From NCBI RefSeq assembly GCF_048564905.1, contig NC_133023.1:2619001-2683000 (forward strand): 64,000 nt of DNA. Reading direction: 5' to 3'. Positions 51,401 through 63,187 of the stretch are shown here, piece by piece. Under the pieces are notes generated by a model that saw nothing but the letters and a program-made list of their open reading frames with translations, made no database searches and was not told where the DNA came from. The first letter of the stretch is position 1, and each line of letters begins with the position of its first letter. This stretch comes from Vicugna pacos. Its lineage: Eukaryota; Chordata; Mammalia; Artiodactyla; Camelidae. A program made the position numbers and the translations under genes.

Positions 51401-51980
51401 TGGAAAAGGACATTGAATAAGGCTAAACTGTTGCTTCTTTTCTGTTAAGGACAAAGGGAGGAAAAAGGCAATCAGTAATAGTAGCTTCCAAATGAATATA
51501 ATTCTGAAGCCACCAAAGGCAAAACTTTTAAAACTAAAAAAGTGTAACTCAACCAAAGATCCCGTCAATCATTTTCAGATGAACCATTCCATAAGCATGA
51601 ATCCTTAAATCACAAAACTGCTAGAATTAATCCTAAACATGAGTGGACCCACCATATATATATCCTCAGGGGAATTCCAAATGGATACCCACACATCAGA
51701 GACATGGGGAGTATTAAATTCCACGTGGAAACTGCCCACTGGATACACTATCATTTCCTCTTGCCCTTCGCCAACCTACTCCCTGCGGCTGAGCCCTGCC
51801 AACTGTCATACAGTCAACTCAACAAATCACTGTCTTGTTTTATTCAGCTACGGAACATGTCACAGAGACTAAGGAACAACATCTTCTCCATGGAATCAGG
51901 ACGAACAATATCGAGACGACATTCCTGGTTCCTACATAACATCATCTCTCTCTCAATAATCATACTTCCTTTCTGACTTC
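45421..51980 (+). pseudogene. Lipocalin gene 3, odorant-binding-protein-like pseudogene
   Basis: Exon relics align one to one with genes 1 and 2: 45421-45501, 46016-46151, 47453-47523, 49446-49556, 50519-50621, 50824-50868 and about 51854-51980. Damage: the start codon is ATT. Exon 2 has lost one base relative to gene 2 and its GxW tryptophan is arginine (AGG). Exon 5 has gained one base, giving an early stop. The exon 5 donor is TT instead of GT, the exon 7 acceptor is GG instead of AG, and the poly(A) end is replaced by unrelated sequence. Exon 3 and exon 4 (NGTNQVEITQLSED, closest to Bos d 2 of all copies) stay open. An in-frame ATG at 45379 could add 14 basic residues upstream, but the later breaks make a full lipocalin impossible. 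The exon 5 start [16 protein letters not shown] shows it is closer to gene 2 than to gene 1. Confidence 0.88.
45550..45590 (+). repeat. Interrupted GT microsatellite in intron 1 of pseudogene 3
   Basis: GT runs are broken by CAC and GG. Same position as the pure GT repeats in genes 1 and 4. Interruptions fit an older, unselected copy. Confidence 0.85.
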
Positions 51981-51982
51981 TT

Positions 51983-52190
51983 AATTTAATTTCTTCCATT
52001 TCCTAATATGAATGTATCCAGCTATAAGACAGTCAGATTTATTTCTGAAAGTTTCAACATGACAATCAACGTATCAGTAACAATTTTTATATATCTCAAT
52101 TATTTCATATACCCTATACATGGAAATCCTTTACCAAAGTGCACACACCTTTAGAATGCTGAAATGAACAACTGATAGGAACTTCCAAAG
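51983..52190 (+). other. Rearranged 208-base spacer segment replacing the end of pseudogene 3
   Basis: At 51980 the gene 3 terminal exon stops matching gene 2 (counterpart about 30160). It joins sequence that belongs in the mid-spacer (AATTTAATTTCTTCCATTTCC, as at 40451; ATGAATGTATCCAGCTATAAG). At 52190 it returns to sequence matching 31398 of the proximal spacer. About 1.2 kb including the poly(A) signal was thus replaced. No mobile element ends are seen at the junctions. Confidence 0.7.
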
Positions 52191-52294
52191 AGAATATAAA
52201 AACACTAATAAGCAAAGTTATGCCAACCAAAGTTACAACACTTCTGATGAAAATGGACACATTTCCTGAAAGACATGTTACAAAATGATGAAAC
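52191..52294. other. Remnant of the proximal spacer block before L1-F
   Basis: Matches 31398-31504 and 8238-8346. It ends with AATGATGAAAC (52284-52294), the 5' copy of the target-site duplication of the following L1. Confidence 0.65.
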
Positions 52295-55200
52295 AGAGAG
52301 TAAGCGGCCACATGGCAGAGCTAAGAGGCAGGCTCTTAGCTCAGCCTCTCCAAAGAATACACCAAGAGAGACATGCACAGACCCACCCACTCAGAGTATT
52401 TCCTGAAATCTGACAAAACATTTCCTTCATCAAGACAAAACTCGTAACAAATCTGGCTAGAGAAACGGAAAAGGAAAGAAGAAAGCGGGAAATTAGTGCA
52501 GGACCTATCCGATGGGGAGAAGAGCAGCAAAAGAGGAATAGTGCTCATCCACTAGGTCTCACTCTCTCCAGCAGAGAGATCAGTGGGACAGAGGGGGAAC
52601 ATCCAAGGCTCAGATCTGTAAAGAACACCCCTTGATCGACAGAGCTAGGTAAAATGGGCACAAAGGGTCCATGCGACCCCCAGCCCTAGACAGGAACCAG
52701 CGGAGGTGGGCTGGGCTGGGCTGCCAAGCCCAGCGGAGAATAGGGGACCACTGTACGGAGGCAAACTCAGGGGACTGGAGTGTGCTGTGCACTGTGGCTG
52801 GGAGGGCACACATAACAGAATAGCCTCGGTCCACCATGAAATTATTTTAAAAAAGCAAAGCAACAGTGCTGCCGTGCCCTGAGGGGAGGAGCACCATAGC
52901 TTTTCTCTCGGCAGAACCACAACACCATTGCTGGTGCACTCCGGAGAAGAGAGGTGGGGCGAATTCTAAGGTGCGTGGCTCCCAGGCAAAGGAAGGGCTG
53001 AATCCTAAATCCATACACAGTGGCTCTGGAAACTTATAGGTGGGACTGCAATTTCTCGACAGCCCCAGGCAGAGGGGACCTTTCTGCTCTGGTGCCTCTG
53101 TGGACTGGCATCGATAAGACAAACGAGCAAAGAGTGGAGTTTGGTGCACAGTAGGGGTGAGGGATGGTGCAGCCGTTTTCTGCGACACTGCCTACTGTGC
53201 GCAGTACAGGCGCAGGCAGTGGCACTGAAAGGAGGTGTGATCTGAGGGCTTGACATTAGGGCCTCTGGAAGAAGGGAGTGGCGCTCCTGTTAGCACAGTG
53301 GGGCAAGGGCAGGTGCATCGACAACTAGTGATCAAAAAGCAGACCCTGCTCAAATGCCAGGGAGTGCACTGGCCACCATAACACTACTCAAATCTCCAAC
53401 CAAAGCCAAAAGGCATGCAAGGAAGACTTGGGAAAAAATGTATACTTAAAAAAGACCTAATTATTAGGAATGCACAGTCTACAGGAGAATACATTCTCCT
53501 TTTTTTAAATCTAATTTTCAATTTTTATCTTCTACTTCTTAATTTCCTATGCTTTTTTATCACTTTTATCATTTTATCTTTCTCTGACATTTTTTAAATA
53601 TTCAAAAATCTTTAAAATTTCATCCTTATTTTTATTTTTTATGTTTCATTCTTCTGTTAGTTCTGGTATTGTTTTTAAATGGTTCTTCTTCTTTTAAAAA
53701 CTTGATAAAATTTTACTTTGTTTTTACTTTAATTTTTCATTGATATTTTATGATTTTTAAAACATTTTCCTCTTTTTAAACTTAAAAATATTTTCCTTCT
53801 GAAAAAACTTCTTCTGTGTTGGTTTTGTTGCTGTTTTCTTCTCTGCTGTTTTTTTGTCTGTTTATGTTTTGGAGTTTTTTGTTTTGTTTTGTTTTGCTTT
53901 AACTCCACATCTTAAAAAGTTAAATAAGGAAATAAGTAAATTTACAGCTAACGTAGAAAATGATACAAAATGATCCACAATGCCAGATAGGCATGAGTAA
54001 AATGACGCAAAGGAATGATTTCTAGTTAAAAGAAAAAGAGAAAGCCTCTGAAAGAATAATGAAATAGACCTCAAGAGTCTACTAGACCATGATTTCAAAA
54101 AGGGAGTGACTAAAGCACTGAAGGAACCAAGAGAGATTGTAAACAGGAACAAGAGAATGTTTTAATGAAAAAATTGAAATTATAAAGAGGACCCAATTAA
54201 AAACAGAAAACTCAATGGCTGAGGCAAGAGCCAAGCTAAACACTGTCAAAAGCAGGCTAGACAATGCAGAGAAATTAATAAGTGTCTTTAGAAGACAGAA
54301 TGACAGGACTCACACAATCAAAACAGTAGACAGGAAAGCAAACAAAAATCAATGAAAACAATTTAAGGGACCTATAAGATAATATAAAGCACGCCAAACT
54401 AAGCACAATAGGGGTCACAGAAGGAGAAAAAGCAAGGGGGGTTGAAAAGGTATTTTAAGAAATCATGACTGAAAATTTCCCAAACGTCAAGAAGGTAGCA
54501 GATGTCCAAGTACAGGAAGCACAGAAGGTACCAAAGAAGAAAAACCCAAATAAATATACATCAAGACATATTAATAATCAAGATGGCCAAGGTTGAAGAA
54601 AAAGAAATGATTTCTAAAGTCAGCAAGAGAAAAACAAAGAGTGAGTTACAAGGGAACCCCCCTCCTACGGCTTTCATCTGATTTCTCTACACAAACACTG
54701 CAGGCCAGAAGGGGGGTGCAACATACATTCCAAGTCTGAATGAAAAAAGCTGCAACCTAGGATACTTTATCCAGCAAGGCTATCCTTTAGAATTGAAGGA
54801 TAAATAAAGAATTTCACAGACAAGCAAAAACTAAAAGAATTAAGCAATACTAAACAATTGCTAAAAGAAATACTGAAAAGTCTAATCTAAACAGAAAAGA
54901 AGCAGGATGCTATAGAAAGGAAAAAAAACATAATTGGAAAGGCAAAAATTTCAATGAGTTACAATAGAATAAACATGAGTATGTAAAAGAAAATATCAGT
55001 ATCATTAAGGGTGGGAGAGAGGGGCAAGAAAATACACCTGTCTTCCAGTCTTTCAAGGAAGTAATTGACCTATTATGACTATCAATTTAAAACAACAAGT
55101 ATACTAATAGGTTAATATACTTAAAAACCAGGGTAACCACACGTCAAAAGCTTGCAACATTCAAAAAACCAAACAAACAAACAAAAAAACACAAAAAGAA

Positions 55201-57723
55201 ATAAAGATAATACAAAGAAAAATTATCAAACCACAAACAGAAAAAGAAAAGGAAAGGAACAAAGAGGAAATACCAAATCGACTGGAAAAATTAGTTTAAA
55301 ATTGTGATAAACACACATCTATCCATAATTACCATAAATGTAAATGGATTAAGTGCTTCAATCAAAAGACATACAGGGGCAGACTGCATAATAAAAAAAA
55401 GAATATACAATATGCTGTAGATAAAACACTCACTTTAGGAAGAATGACACATCAATTGAAAATGAGAAGTTGGAAAAAGATATTTAATGAACATAGAAAT
55501 AAAAAAGCAGTAATAGTAATAACAATATCAGACAAAAAAGACCTTTAAAAGGCCATTAAAAAGACAAAAAGGACACTATATAACGATTAAAGAAGCAATA
55601 CAAGATGAGGATATTACACCTGTTAACATATATGATCTCAATATAGGAGCACCTGAAAATATAAAGCAAATACTAACAGATAAAAAGGGAGAAATTGATG
55701 GGAACACAACCACTGTGGGAGACTTTCACATCCCATTAACATCATTGGACAGATCTTTAAGATAGAAAATTAATATGGCAAAAGAGAAACTAAATGACAC
55801 AATAAAATAATTGGACTAGGTTGATATTTTCAGAATACTACATCCCCAAAAGATAGAATATACATTCTTTTCAAGTGCACATGGAACATTTTCTAGGATA
55901 GACCATGTACTCGGGCATGAAAGGAGCCTCAATAAATTTAAAAGGATAGAAATTATTTCAAGAATATTTACTGACCACGATGCCATGAAACTAGAAATCA
56001 AGCATGGTAAAACAAAGGAGAACAGAATGACAGCATGGAGATTAAACAACATGCTAATAAAAAATCAGCGGATCAGTGATAAAATTAAAAACAAATTAAA
56101 ACACACTTTGAGACAAAAGTCAACATAAACAGAATGACAAAATGTCTACGGAATGCAACAAAAGCAGTCATAAGAGGAAAGTTCACAGAGATACAACCCT
56201 TCCTGAAAAAAGAACAATCTCAAACAAACAACCTGACTTATCACCTACAAGAATTAGGAAGGAAAAAAAAAAAAGCAAACAAAACCATAAGTCAGCAGAA
56301 GGAAGGAAATAATAAAGATCAAGGAGGAAATACATGAAATAGAGATTTCAAAAACATCAAAAAGAGGAGTTGGTTTTTTAAAGGGTAACAAAATTGAAAA
56401 ACTTCTGGACAGGCTCACCAAGAAGAAAACAGAGAGAACACAAATAAACAAAATAAGGAAGGAAAATGGAGAAATTATACCAAATATCACAGAAATACAA
56501 ACTATCCTATGAAAAACTGTATGGAAACAAATCACAGAAGAAATGGACAAGTTTCTTGAAACATAGAGTCCACCAAAACTGAATCATGGAAAAACTGACC
56601 ATTTGAACAGACAGATCAACTAAAATGAAATAGAATTTGTAATAAAAAACGTCCCTGCAAACAAAAGTCCAGGAACAGATTGTTTCACTGTTGAATTCAG
56701 GCTCCACTAGGGAATTCAACCAAATATACAAAGAATTCAAACCGGTCCTTCTCAAACTCTTCCAAAAGAAATGTGGTATATTTATACAATGAAATACTAC
56801 TCTGCCATAGGGAAAAATAAAATTATACCATTTGCACAGATGGACCTAGAGATGGTCATTATACATGAAGCCAGAAATACAAAAAATTACCATATGACAT
56901 CACGAGTATGTGAAATCAAAAAAAAAAAAAAACCACAAAAGGTACACTATGAACTTATCTACAAAACAGGAACAGACTTTCTTTTCTTTTTAACATTTTT
57001 TATTGAGTTATTATTATGTTACAATGCTGTGTCAAATTCCAGAGAAGAGCACAATTTTTCAGTTATAGATGAACATATATATATTCATTGTCACATTTTT
57101 TTCTGAGAGCTACTATAGTATCTTCCATATATTTCCCTGTGCTATACAGTATAATCTTGTTTATCTAGTCTACATTTTGAAATCCTAATCTCTCACTTCC
57201 TACCTCTCACCCCCTTGGCAATCACAAGTTTGTATTCTATGTCTGTGAGTCTGTTTCTGATTCGTATTTATGTTTTGCTGTTATTCATTTATTTAGATTC
57301 CACATAATGAGCGATCTCATATGGTATTTTTGATTTTCAAACTTAGTAAGTGATCTTATAGTTACTGGGGAAAGGGGCTGGGAGGGGATACATTTGGGAG
57401 TTTTGATATATAAAAATCTTAGCTACCACATATAAAGATTTTTTTTAATTTCTTTTGTATAGCACAGGGAACTATACTCAACATCTTGTTATAGTCTTTA
57501 ATGAAGAAAATATGAAAATGAATATATCTATGTATATACAAGACTCTGACATTGTGCTGTATACCAGAAATTGACAACAGTGTTATTGACTGTAGTTCAA
57601 TAAAATTAATGAACAAATGAGTAAATAAAATAGAGACACTAATCTGCATGTACTAGGTGCCAAATAATTATTGAATAAAATAATGAGGAAATAATTAGAT
57701 TCAAAAATACTAAAAGTAAAAAG
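52295..57723 (+). mobile_element. L1 LINE, internally deleted, same ancestral insertion as L1-C (L1-F)
   Basis: The 5' UTR (from GTAAGCGGCCACATGGCAG) contains a T-rich stretch at about 53490-53900. ORF1 follows at about 54080-54900 and ORF2 from about 55250. Near 56765 the sequence jumps from the early reverse-transcriptase region straight to the ORF2 C-terminus (MWYIYTMKYYSAIGKNK), so about 2.2 kb is missing. The 3' UTR is interrupted at about 56985-57341 by another L1 end. About 110 bases of non-L1 sequence precede the 3' target-site copy AATGATGAAAC (57724-57734), an exact match to 52284-52294. ORFs are broken by many stops and frameshifts. Confidence 0.83.
56985..57341 (-). mobile_element. 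Nested short L1 3'-end fragment, minus strand
   Basis: A T-rich tail followed by the reverse complement of an L1 3' end (ACAATGCTGTGTCAAATTCC ... GAGCGATCTCATATGG) interrupts the L1-F 3' UTR. In L1-C the corresponding region is continuous across GAAACAGACCCTCAGACTTAG (39627). Simple 5'-truncated insertion; the target-site duplication is not clear. Confidence 0.75.
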
Positions 57724-60700
57724 AATGATGAAACCAAATTTCTACCGTCTCATATATATTAAAGAAATTCAATCTGTCATCATAAAATTGTGCTTAAAGA
57801 AGTCGCAGATCCACAAGATTTTCCAAGTGAAAACTATCAAACACTCAAAGAAGAAATAACTAAACTCAGACAAAGAGTTCAAGAGACATATAATTGAGAT
57901 TTCATATTGAAATACTTCATATCACAACCTGCTCATTAATGACCAGATAGAATTAAGTATTTTCAAGGGATTGGTATAAAAGTCTACATTTGACAAAACC
58001 ATGCATTTTCATTAATGCACAAACATACTAATTTATCAGACAGCAACCTTTGTTTCATACATATATCAGAATAAAAATATCAAGAGAATCATTTCTTCTT
58101 CTCAGGTAGTCATATTTTTAGAGATTATTCATATGTTGATTCAGAGACTTCTAATTTCCGAGCTTAATTTCTTCCACTCCCAACAATAAATGTGTCCAGG
58201 TACAAGATTGCTAGATTTATTTCTGTATGTTTCAACATGATTTCTATACATGGAAATACCTTACAAAGGGCATACACCTTTAGAATATTGATAGAAACAA
58301 TAGAAAGGACCTTCCAAAACACCTTTTTACCTTCTGTTCCCACACACTCCTATCCCAGATACACACTCAACTCATTCTTCTAACTCTCCTTAGAGCTTCA
58401 CTATAAGCCCTTCATTTTGAAAATTTCATCTCCTCCCACAAAAAGGACTCAGATACACTCCATGGTCCTAACTTTGCTTTATTTTTCATCCTAGAACTTA
58501 GAAACAGGTGACATATTTGGCAAGAGTGGGGAGCTTGCTTATCTTTTGTGTCTTTCACAGGGAGATAACCTCACTGGATCCTAAATACAGTCCATCTGGT
58601 TCCTGATGGATTTTGAGACTTGGGTGAGGTTCGCACATGACAGGAGCTAAATCCATATTAACTGAACACAGACCAAACAATGGACACTACTTAACTCACA
58701 GAACACACTGTGCTTTTAATGCATATGTGGATAAAAGTTCCTTGGATATTGGCTGATACCACTTCCATTCAACTAAGTTGGCAGAAAATAAAAGGAAACT
58801 CACATCACTCCACAGAGGACTGAGACTTTTCTCTGACTGTGTGCACACACCTTGAGAAGGACTGGTCAGGGAGCCACTGTTCTTCACATTGGCTTTTGAT
58901 TCCAAGATAACCTTAGCTAATCCTCACTTACTACTTAGAGCAGGATGGATGCATGGGGGAAAAAATCCTATTTAGTTCACAATAAACATTATGATCAAGG
59001 ACTATGTCCAGAGACAAGCAGATGGAAATATATCTCAGAAATAGAGTGCCCATTATTTAGTAAAGAACACATACATGATGAAATGGAAACAATGAACTAA
59101 CAAACACCAACTGACCAAAACCAACACAGGGACAGCAAGTCAAAGGTAAATTCAAGAAAGAGGCAATGGGGATCTTTTCTCTGGGAAGCTGCCTTCTCTG
59201 ACATTTGCAGGATATGACATTTAGTCCTGTTCAAATCTTTTTGCACGCTGAAAACTTTCCAGAACTTTCCAGAAGAAATAAGAAGGTGATGGAGCATGTA
59301 AGTTTTCTTATTTTTTTAACAGTCTAATTTCTTCAACAATGGATGAGTTTGAAGGATTTTCAAAGATAATGACTTAAAAAAAAAAAGGCAAGTCAGAAAA
59401 TTTGAAATTCGATGTAGACATTGCCTCTGTCGTTCACGTTAAGTGTTTAGCTCTCCTTTGCTGACGCTGCTTAACACCTCAAAGTGTTTCTAAACCCCTT
59501 GACTTTTCATGGAAATATGGTGATCCTTTCCTGAAACAGACTACAGAGGTCCCTAAAAGCTATGCTGAAATGTACAACCTGGGTAATTATGTAACGCCAG
59601 AATCCCTATTCTCTGTAAATTGGTTTTAAAGTGTGAACCTCCTTCTTTCTACACCACCTGTATTATTCAACATGCCATACCTGTGTTTCCGTTTCTTCGT
59701 GCATTTTGAGTACAACTATCCTAGAGGGGGGATGCTGTCCAACATTGACTTTCTTCTAAACATACATGAGTCAGTCCCACCAGACCTGCTAGCTCCTTGC
59801 TTCTTTTGCCAAGGAACTCTGGTGAAAACAATCCTTTCTATTTCAGCCATACACCTTTGAGTGTAACTGAATGATCCCTGCACATGGCTCTGGACTGTAG
59901 TTCATTATAATGTCCTTAAGGATTTCTTTTCACCAAATCTCGCTATTACATTCATCGTTTCCCACATGTGCCCATCAGGAACAGAAATCCCCGGGGACAC
60001 AAACTAATCCACTCACCAGTCCTGGGCACTGGGGATGCAGCCGACTCCAAAGACCAAAGATTATGACATTATGGAAGTGGCTCTTTAGTAGATGAAGACT
60101 GCTTATGAAAAGAAAAAAATGCTCATAAAGTGGGAAGCAGGTGTTCGGGATTTACTACACTGTGGGCAGGAGTAAGTAGAAAACCACCCGAGTCAGCACA
60201 AATCCAGAGGGAGAGAGGGAGATTTAGAAGAGATCGACCAAGGGGACCAGGGCCTTGAGAAAATCTTGACACAGGGCAAGCTTTGGGAAGAGGGCGCAAC
60301 AGCCTTCTGCTGAGAAGTGTGCTGTGAGACAAGGAGAAATGCCCTGTCCTGGTGTGCTGGGCAGAGGGGCGGATGTCCAGGCACAAGACTGAACACCCTA
60401 GATCTGGACCAACATCATCAATAAAACACACTTGGGATTTCTGAGCTTGTCATTTGAGGGACATTGTGGAAGAGAATTTCACCAGGATCAGATCTCAAAA
60501 ACTGGGCATGTGGTGAATTACATCAAGTCAGATTCTAAATTCATTGGTATCACGGTTCAGAATCCTTGAGGGAGTGAAGTGTGTCTGCTGCAGAGTCTCG
60601 AAATGTTCCTTGCAATATTTAGAGAGGAATTATGGAATTTAAGATGTAAAAACAATGACCACAGAGAGAATAGAAAAAGAAGACATAATTTAGTTTATAA

Positions 60701-62150
60701 ACTGGGAGGTGGGGCACAGAGTTCTAGGAAACTGGACAAATTTGAGAAGAAAGACCAGAGACATCTACATAGGATGGGTTACCAACATTAGGGGGACAAG
60801 AGCTTCATGTTTGTGTAGGATGGTTCCTTTACCATCTGTCACACTGTTAAAACACATTGTGACTGACATGAATTCAAGGCAATAGGGATTAAAGGTCATG
60901 TGATTTTTGTAGGTCTAAAATAACAGGATAAACAGGATCCAAAGAACAAGTTGCCGCAAAAATCTCTGAGAGTGACTACTGTTTAATTTCCCCTTGATTG
61001 ACTTAGAAAGCTCTTTCTAAGATGGGATCCCCTGGGTGTATATTGCCAGGGAATATATGTTGCCAGGATTCAAAAGAAAAACCTGCTAATGTTGGGGTGA
61101 AACAGGCAGAGTTGGAGGGAGTGAGAAAGGTGGATGAGGGTGTTAGCTGTGATCACAACCCTGCTCAGAATTATCCTAATCAGAGAGGTAAGAGAACAAA
61201 TTCTAAGACATTCTGCGGCATGAAAACCTTCCCTCCCATAGACTTCACAATGGAACACTGGATAGACCGATATACAGAGGAGTCTGTGAAACAAAGAGAA
61301 AATATGATACTGGGACCAAAACAAAAGAGAAAAGACCACAGTGAATCAACAGCATTGGTCTTTGTGAGCAGGAAGACAAGAGTCAGAGAAAAGACAGAGG
61401 CTGAAGATCACTTTCAATCCCACTCCCCTCAAAGGTCAGGTAACAAAGACACAAATGCTGAGGCTGTGTGTCCCGGGAGCAGCTGGGACTCAGTCAGGTC
61501 ACTGGGTGATCTCACTCAGATGGAGTGGGACATGATCCAACTACCATTTCTATAGTCAGAACAAAATATAACTGAGAATTTATCTGATGAAACACTAGAA
61601 AATGATTATGAATAAAAATTTGAGGAAAACAAACAAACAAAAAGTGTTCCTTGCCTGTTCCAGTGTCCTTGAAAATAACCGGAGGTACAAAGAATGGAAG
61701 TTTGTTTTTTCCTTTCAAATTTGTAAAAATCATAAGAACTGCAGTCACGCATGCATGCTTACCTGGAGGAACAACTGAGTCAATGGGTAAATGACATGTT
61801 AAAGAAAAGATTGTAATAAAAGCTTTGGAAAATAGGCCAATGACAATGAAGTGCTGAAGTGCCTTCCTCACTAGAGGTAGTTGGGCATCGGCATGAAAGT
61901 TCCTCTTAGTGGAAAGGATGACAGAGCCTGGTCTGGGGAGGAGACATGTATTTGTGCTGATCTGTTCCTGCCCTCAGGGATTGGAGACTTTCCTAAGGTC
62001 TCTTAGGGAATCACTGTAATCTTGTTATACTGAACAGCAGCATCTTTAGTTTGACAAAGTATGATTAAACATATCCCCTCAATGCTAAAGAAACAACATT
62101 CTATTTGCGGAAATGTATCTTGGACTTATCCCATTCTGCAACTCAGGATA
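57724..62150. other. Spacer 3, distal block: duplicated non-coding DNA upstream of gene 4
   Basis: Paralogous to 40024-44880 and to the distal part of spacer 1. Single copy of the 1.29-kb segment. It contains a 177-codon open frame at 61022-61555, the longest outside L1 sequence, but the paralogous stretches at about 16740-17270 and 43735-44275 are closed in that frame, so no gene is called. Confidence 0.55.
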
Positions 62151-62356
62151 TAAAAGAAAACAAGTATCACTGTCCTTGAAACATCTCAACTGCACTATAA
62201 TTTCTCACTTACCCTAAAGGTCAAGTGTCAGGATCAACTTAAGCTTCTCTTAAAACCAATCTCAAATAAACACAATGAATGTCCAGAAAAGCTCCTCCCT
62301 GCCAACCAGGATATCCGAACAAAACGTCTATGTAACCAGGTCTTGGATTAACAACC

Positions 62357-62399
62357 ATTGGTTCATTATGGGTCAGGACACCAGAGGGATCCTATAAAA
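62357..62399 (+). promoter_or_regulatory. Core promoter of gene 4 (inverted CCAAT and TATA box)
   Basis: ATTGG at 62357-62361 and TATAAAA at 62393-62399, 84 bases before the ATG, the same as in genes 1 and 2. The shared GGTCAGGACAC lies between them. No insertion is present. Confidence 0.75.
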
Positions 62400-62483
62400 A
62401 GAGGCACACATTCAACTTTTCTCCACCAGCTGACACACAGCACGCACAGCTTCTCCAACAGCACAACTTGAAGAACAAGCACA

Positions 62484-63187
62484 ATGAAGATTCTCTTCCT
62501 GACTCTTGTACTTGGTGTGCTTTGCACCGCCCAAGAAACTTCAGATGTGGACATTGTATCAAAGGTACCTGGGATGGCCTCATCTGGGAGGAGGTTGTAT
62601 ACCTGTAAGTGTGTGTGTGTGTGTGTGTGTGTACTTTTGGATTGTGATTATGTGTTTCGATGTTTCTGTGAACGTCACCTGGGCAGCTAGCTCCAACTCA
62701 GAGCTCCTCCTCTAAATGGCACCCGCACCTCTATACTGCCTCCGTCTTCTCCCCATCACCTATTTTTGGGCTCTCCTGCATCTTTACTGCTCTTGTACAA
62801 GTGAAGGGGGGTCACCCCAAAACGGGTCCCACTTGAAATCTTTCATTTCATGGAGGGTAAACGATCTCTGAATAACCTAAACTCCATGATTTCCCTTTGA
62901 CTTGGGTTTTCACATTCTTTTATGAACCCTGCTTCGTCCATGCAAAGTACGTAGTAATCCGTGCTGATGTGCAGAAGTGAAGGGACAGTCATGATGGATG
63001 ATGCTGGACACAATGAAAAGATACGAACTACATTTACTAAGGAATTTTGCTTTCAGAATTCAGTATGGAAACCAATTTACATCTCAGCCAGTGACACAGA
63101 GGCCAGTAAGTGCCCATGTAAAACTTTCATTTGTGAGGTTGAAATAGACGATGAAGCAGGCACAATCACCTTCACGATTTTTGAGAG
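62484..63187 (+). CDS. Lipocalin gene 4: odorant-binding-protein / Bos d 2-like, 5' part only
   Basis: Only exons 1 (62484-62564) and 2 (63057-63187) lie in the window; exon 3 onward is beyond 64000. Exon 1 encodes a signal peptide MKILFLTLVLGVLCTA, then QETSDVDIVSK, aligned with the Bos d 2 N-terminus (QETPAEIDPSK), ending at AAG|GTACCT, phase 0. Exon 2 begins NSVWKPIYISASD, with W at the GxW position, and ends with GTAAGT in phase 2. Exon 2 contains CPCKTFIC, three cysteines close together, then [17 protein letters not shown]. Both exons and all three visible splice sites look sound, making this the cleanest 5' end in the cluster and the template for reading exon 1 in the others. Whether the rest is intact cannot be judged. 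Confidence 0.82.
62609..62632 (+). repeat. (GT)12 microsatellite in gene 4 intron 1
   Basis: Twelve pure GT units follow a GTAAGT. Orthologous in position to the repeats in genes 1 and 3. The GTAAGT itself is out of phase for exon 2 (joining gives a stop), so the upstream AAG|GTACCT is the preferred donor. Confidence 0.92.

Noticed and set aside
61022-61555. 177-codon + strand frame in spacer 3, the longest outside L1
   Set aside because: Its paralogous stretches in spacers 1 and 2 are closed in that frame, composition is unremarkable and no domain, signal or splice context is visible. Chance open frame.
62605-62632. GTAAGT before the GT repeat as the gene 4 exon 1 donor
   Set aside because: Joining it to exon 2 gives phase 1 and an immediate TAA, whereas AAG|GTACCT at 62564 gives the correct phase and matches the Bos d 2 N-terminal length.
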